Assembly (NCBI RefSeq): GCF_032854445.1
Contig: NC_088298.1
Span: 2,540,160 to 2,604,159 of the forward strand
From: Liolophura sinensis
Taxonomy: Eukaryota; Mollusca; Polyplacophora; Chitonida; Chitonidae
Length of the DNA stretch: 64,000 nucleotides
Direction: 5' to 3'
Shown piece by piece: positions 59,057 to 64,000 of the stretch; position 1 is the stretch's first letter; every line of letters starts with the position of its first letter. Position numbers and translations under genes: made by a program. The notes beneath the pieces were generated by a model, which was given only the letters and a program-made list of their open reading frames with translations, had not been told where the DNA came from and ran no database searches.

Positions 59057-62000
59057 ATTTTACAGGGTGAAGACGCTATCAACTGGATAGGCTCGAAAGT
59101 CTGGCAGACAGAAACATCTCATATTAGTATCACGTGGCCAATACGTAACCCAAAATTCTTGAGATAATAACACATGGTCAATTCACAGATAAGGAGCAGT
59201 ACAGTGCAAAAATGATAGTTTCAAATCAGAAGACCAAAACGAAATCTCGAATTCACTCTTTCCACATACACGTGGCAATAGCTAAAAGTGGCTCAAGTGA
59301 AATTTGATGACACACATTTCCTGTGGATTGGTTAAGACGTACAAGAGGAGAGGATGAAACTTTAAAGTGCCTCATATATTGGCGGTTGGAAGACGAATGT
59401 CTGTCTCGACGCATAGATTTATTTATAACATCACAATTGTACATGTATTCTGAAAAATGTGGTTTCCAGTTTTGAAAAAATTTGTCACATCGGTTGAATT
59501 GGAGTGAGGCAGGTTTTATAGGTTTGTATATACATGCATCTTCGCGAGAACGATCTCACAATATACAGCTGCATCTAAAACTGGACAAAGATCAATAGCG
59601 TTTTTGCGCCGTTTCGTAACCTGTACGTTTTTTAAATACATAATCAGCCGAAAAGCTCGTGACTTCCTATCGATATATTATTATTATTAACTTTCAATAC
59701 AAAATATGGTTAGTTAGTATTTTGATATTCCTTTGTTACCAGAACACCATAACTGTTCCGCACATGTTAAAATGCATTGATTTGCTTCCATCGTCCCGTA
59801 CAGCGATGACGTCATGGCACAAACGGACGTCATCATGATGTCGTAACGAAGCTCGAAAGCTCGAAGTTTTATTGGTGTGGGACGCTGAAAAAATGCGTTA
59901 CTGATGTTCCCTCGATCAGTCGCCTTGATTACCCACTCGGCGTGTCAAGTTTCTGGCCACATTATTTAATATCCCTAGGGCTTACATCGCCGTGTCTTTG
60001 TTCCTAAATCCTGACTACAGTCTTGCATTCTTTAAACGTAATTGTTAAAATGATATAACCTGTTAAAATGCTGCACAATCTCCATCTTAAATGCTGAACC
60101 ACGTAACGGTTGCTTGATAGTGAGTTTACAGGGTATTTTTTAACATTGACAATGTGACACGTAGGCCATAAAGATGCTTTTTGTCCACTGTAAAACTAAC
60201 ACTCTTGAAAGTGCCAATCAAACATTTAAAATCCTTTCCCTCATCCATTATTGAAAAAATGTTAGATTTAACATTATTACAGTCACATATAGAACGTCAG
60301 TTTTAAGAAAGGATAGCCTACTCTCTAAAAACTACTGTGTACCAGTGATACCCAGTGCTGTGGCAAAACTGCACAACCTCATTATTGTGTGTACCAGCAG
60401 TACACAAATTGTGTAATTCATGTAACACATCCACAGTGACTTGTGTATATGTGTGTGTGCTGCTGATACACAAGTGGATTCAGAGTGGATGTGCTAATTT
60501 GTACACCATTCGGTTTAGAAAGTATAAATGGGGGCACATACCCCAGATATATCTATACAGTGCTCCTATTGGTCGGGGTAAACGCGTAAGTGGCTATGTC
60601 ATGAGGTTTCGGCTGCTTAAAGAGGCCAGTCTGGAGATCTATGACAAAAATTCATACTTGCTAATAAAATCCATTTTTTTTTAAAGAATGGCGCTAAATA
60701 ATGCCGTTTAGTAATCATCAGACTCATACATTGTTAAAATGATTTTAAATTTGTAAAACTTTATAAGTTTTTGCAATTTTTATTACCAAATTTGAGCGGT
60801 AACACTGGCACAGACGAGGCTACTCCCTAATAATAGGAAATATTCGACTCGATTTGGGCTGATCGATATCCAAAAGTCTCAGGTATAACCTCTTTGAAAG
60901 CATATAGCCTGTTAGCAGTTGAGCTTAAGTCCCAAGATTGGTTTTGCTAAGATTTAAGCCTGACCTTTGATAGACTTTTGGGCAACCGACCCCTCCCGCG
61001 GTTCTGGGATGTACCCAGTCGTACCCAGTTTTAAAGTCATAGGTTTTGCCCGAAATCCCATCCTAAACAAAACATTGATTTTATACAGCCTATACAGACG
61101 GTGGCCGTAACATTTCACATGGTAATTTTGTTTTCTCATTTTGTCAGTAATTTCAAGTTTGAATAGCACAATATTTCTTTGGTAAGATCCAAAAGACAGA
61201 TTATATATCCTCGACGCTCCGTTTTGATTTTTTATTTTTTTTTTATTTTCTTATTTATTTTATTTTTTTGTCATCGTTGACTACTGTTTATAGGCTACAC
61301 AGTATCTGCTAATACACAGTTTTTCTAAATTTGTGATTGTCATGTCAGATGAAAAGTACATGTATAGGTTTATGTGTTTGAGAAGTTCCTACCACCAAAA
61401 ATGTGTGAAAAATCTCACCATGGTGATGACCAAAACGGCACAACTATATATTGCCGTACCTCGTACAAAACCCATTGATCATGCACAGATGACTGAAATC
61501 CGTGTCTACATTGGGTTTCCAGCGAACTAATCACATCTAAAACATCGTAAAGAAATAGTCCAAAGCAATGAGAAAGTAGTTCAACAGAAAACTTATTCTG
61601 TAGAACTGGGATGGGCTGTGTTTACAAAGGTTGATCAAACTGGATTAAGGAGGTGATGATGGGCGAATAACGTGCCTGAAGCAAATGGGAAAATCTACTT
61701 ATATTAGGTCGATTACTGCCCCTTAATGGAATTGCTGGCTGCGACAGCCCGCTACCCAAGAACGGAGTTTACAGATCAAGTCATGTTCGGTTGGCTTGTT
61801 TTCCCTCCGGCTGCTCACACCCCTTCACGTTGCCTATATCCGATAATAAAGTTAGATTTCGAAAAGTTGGTGCTTTCTGCAAATTAATCGAATGCTCTCA
61901 CCGGAAATGATAGGTAGAGTGCCCTCCCTTTTCGTGTGGACAGAGCGTGAGGTTCGGCACGTAAATTACCCATCATGCCCTCGAGTATTATAGGCCTTAC

Positions 62001-62805
62001 ACTTCCTCGCGTTCTCGACGAAGTCTGCATACAGATTTACATCGCGCCTGTGGTCATCTTGCTTTGTTAGTAACCTAATATACGTCTGTGATTGCTTTGA
62101 TCGTAGACTGGGTCAACTTTGTGCTCCCGACCACGGGGTACCCTCTCTTATTTCTTTATTTTACACTCAAAAAATTAATGTGTAAATTTCAACAGAAAGT
62201 CTGTTATTTGAGTGATGCTAGAATGTATTCTGTTATTGTGACACTATATTGTTTCACATATGAGTCAAAGGCAATTCATTTGCGTATTTAGCTGAACCAT
62301 CTCAAAAATTCTGAATTTCTTTCGGCAGTATTTTAAGAATACTCAAGAATATGTCACTTTAATTACATTCGATAACTCAAAACAAGTGTTAGTAAAACTG
62401 TTGGTAAAACAAATGTCCTATTATTTAAATATATTTCTTATCAAAAATATGTTTGTAACAATGAATAAGAGAACTATGAACCAGATAAAAAAAAAGGAAA
62501 TTAAAAGGAAACTGAACACATAAATAGTGAAACTAAAACTAAGCTCTTCCGAAGCAGATTTACACGTGTGACGAACGACAGTGGAAAATCTCTGCGCTGG
62601 TACCGTGTTTCTGCTAAAAATTTACTGCATGTGGGTTTCCAGCAGTAAGTGCGATGAGGACTTTAGTCAAGGATATCACCACCATATTAACTGGATAAGA
62701 ATTCTTCACGCTACAGCCGATGTGTAGATGCCTTTTCGTCCTTTGACGCAACTTTTAAATATTAATGTGGCGAGGAATTCCTAAAGTTATTCCCTACCAG
62801 GTATG
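59057..62805. other. Upstream region of the hydrolase gene, then no gene recognised
   Basis: Promoter elements cannot be assigned with confidence. 59385-59410 (gacgaatgtctgtctcgacg) is a family B end fragment. A T-rich tract lies at 61227-61270. Confidence 0.5.
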
Positions 62806-62920
62806 TGCCGCCTTGTTCGCTCGCTTTACATCACTGCCACCACTATAGACAAGCCTGACATTTGAAGCTGAGAAGCTTGTTTAGGCTTAGCCTCACGACT
62901 GGAGTCATCGCGCAGAACTA
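62806..62920 (-). mobile_element. Foldback family F, copy 4
   Basis: gctcgctttacatcactgcc then gaagcttgtttaggcttagc, the reverse complement of the right part of copies 1 and 2. Confidence 0.6.
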
Positions 62921-62992
62921 CTTAATCAGCATTTATCAATTAAATTGTTTCAGGTGTTGGTTGGAATCAGGTTGAACATACCTTTAGATAAA

Positions 62993-63220
62993 TAGAGTGA
63001 ATGAGTGATTTACAATTTTTTAGTCATATGACGACGAAGCAATCCTTAGAGTGTATGTAATGCGTCTCCTTCTTGCAGGCTCTTTTATCTAGTTCTGTTT
63101 CACTGAGACGACTTACCGAAGGCAAGTAAGTCGCCCCGCCCGACCCATTATACTGATACAGGTCAACCAGTCGTCGCACTATCCCCTTCATGCTGAACGC
63201 CAAGCCAAAGAAGTTAATGA
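62993..63220 (-). mobile_element. SINE family 2, head-truncated
   Basis: gagtgaatgagtg, tttttagtcatatgacgacg, cactgagacgacttaccgaa, gcccgacccattatactgat. It ends before the tRNA-like head. Confidence 0.85.
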
Positions 63221-63339
63221 CATACTGAGCTTTCCTATATGTGACAACAATGTGACTATACCTGTAGTACATACGCTTATGCCTGCATATACCTCTATAA
63301 AATAAACCCAGCGCAAAATACTATAGTTGAAATAGGAAA

Positions 63340-63594
63340 CTTTGTACATGTATAATTTGTCAGCTGAGGGTCAGTGAGGGTGAAGATGTGGAGAGACTTG
63401 AGTTATGCACCGGTATATAGGCGTACAGTGTTGTGAAGACCTATAGTTTTGTCATATGATGTGGTTACATCTATATGTGAAACGGACTAAAGAGATGCAT
63501 GATATAGACTGTACAGTTATGAGTGACTAGTAAAAGTTGTTTGCAGTTACAGACCGGTGTTCTTCGATAATTTACATGTGTACAACACATGATA
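63340..63594 (+). mobile_element. Probable 5' LTR of a Gypsy-type retrotransposon (boundaries uncertain)
   Basis: This sequence immediately precedes the primer-binding site. The matching 3' LTR is beyond the window, so the left boundary is a guess. The right end probably lies near tgtacaacaca at 63578-63588. Confidence 0.35.
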
Positions 63595-63610
63595 TGGTGT
63601 CAGAGTGGTC
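63595..63610 (+). promoter_or_regulatory. Primer-binding site of an LTR retrotransposon (tRNA-Leu-like)
   Basis: The sequence tggtgtcagagtgg resembles the complement of a eukaryotic tRNA-Leu 3' end (…TTCTGACACCA) with one base missing. It sits directly between a putative 5' LTR and the gag region, the expected place for minus-strand priming. The missing base agrees with decay. Confidence 0.55.
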
Positions 63611-63625
63611 AGACTAGATAGACGA

Positions 63626-64000
63626 ATGGCCAAGTTCGAACCTCCAGAACCATTTTCGTTATTAGCACACATTATACAGACCAACGGAATGGATAGAGTG
63701 GCGAGACAGGTTCAGTCGCTTCAGACACGCGACAAAACTCCACAAGGAAGATGACGACGTTCAAGTTAGTTCGCTGATCTATGCAATGGGATCACAGTCC
63801 GAGGCAATCCTCAAATCGTTTGCTCTCAATGACAATGACAAGAAAGACTGTAACAAAGTTCTGCAGAAATTTGATGAACACTTTGTTCCCAAGCGAAATG
63901 TGATTTTCGAGCGCTGCAGGTTCAACAAATGTGTGCAGCAAGACGGTGAAAGTGTTGGAACTTTTGTGCGGAATTTGTACACGCTAAGCGAACACTGCGA
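63626..64000 (+). pseudogene. Partial, frame-broken gag of a Gypsy/Metaviridae-type retrotransposon
   Basis: An ATG at 63626 starts a short frame typical of a gag N terminus (MAKFEPPEPF). From 63681 to the window end a different frame is open and carries a retrotransposon Gag core: EWRDRF, then QVSSLIYAMG, KVLQKFDEHFVPKRN, ESVGTFVRNLY and LSEHC. The change of frame between about 63660 and 63680, with a TAG in the second frame at 63663, indicates an indel, so this copy is probably inactive. Capsid, protease and RT regions would lie to the right, outside the window. It is a cellular retroelement remnant, not a host gene. Confidence 0.75.

Noticed and set aside
61974-62075. Short frame with hydrophobic end (VLDEVCIQIYIAPVVILLC) before gttagt, resembling the start of a GPCR
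   Set aside because: Weak start context and no following transmembrane exon found; resemblance too short to support.

Overview
The window reads as nuclear DNA of a marine lophotrochozoan, most likely a mollusc. The reasons are large introns with GT/AG sites, AT-rich gene-poor sequence, and about 25 copies of a tRNA-derived SINE whose 3' end (taagtgaaatattcttgag, then taaaacaccaatcaaataaata) I associate with mollusc genomes. The species is inference; no diagnostic locus is present. It is a scaffold with one 200-N gap (12431-12630).

Coding content is sparse. (1) A plus-strand gene has at least two exons in the window: a 120-nt transmembrane exon (20648-20767) joined, phase 1 to phase 1, across a 10.8-kb intron to a 1.5-kb terminal exon (31586-33090). 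The product is a single-pass membrane protein with a roughly 500-residue cytoplasmic tail carrying five copies of a tyrosine-rich motif, [YF]xY[NDT]Px[TSK]G[RK]GSVE. I do not recognise the family. Its 5' exons lie further left and were not found. (2) A minus-strand gene (59056 to about 56420) encodes a secreted TIM-barrel glycoside-hydrolase-like protein. Signal peptide and barrel lie on one 1.55-kb exon. The apparent stop at 57485 is intronic: a donor at 57510 joins in phase to an exon at 56598-56420 that completes the C-terminal beta domain. (3) A candidate first coding exon of an unrecognised minus-strand gene lies at 47379-47241. (4) The right edge (63595-64000) enters a decayed Gypsy-type LTR retrotransposon with a tRNA-Leu-like primer-binding site and partial, frame-broken gag.

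The rest is repeats: SINE family 1 (several copies with clear target-site duplications), a second tRNA-derived SINE (39.0-40.0, 53.7 and 63.0 kb), at least five further dispersed families (called A, B, E, F and G here), and many tandem arrays: 55 bp (8.9-10.7 kb, inside a segmental duplication), (TC)n at 14.3 kb, 45 bp at 14.9-15.7 kb, 22 bp at 20.8-22.2 kb (starting beside a splice donor), 43 bp at 28.1-28.7 kb and 133 bp at 52.6-53.5 kb. Most long apparent reading frames in these arrays are artefacts.

The two recognisable genes have no evident functional link. The most novel item is the GRGSVE-repeat membrane protein; the next is the hydrolase, whose reading frame looks truncated until the intron is recognised.
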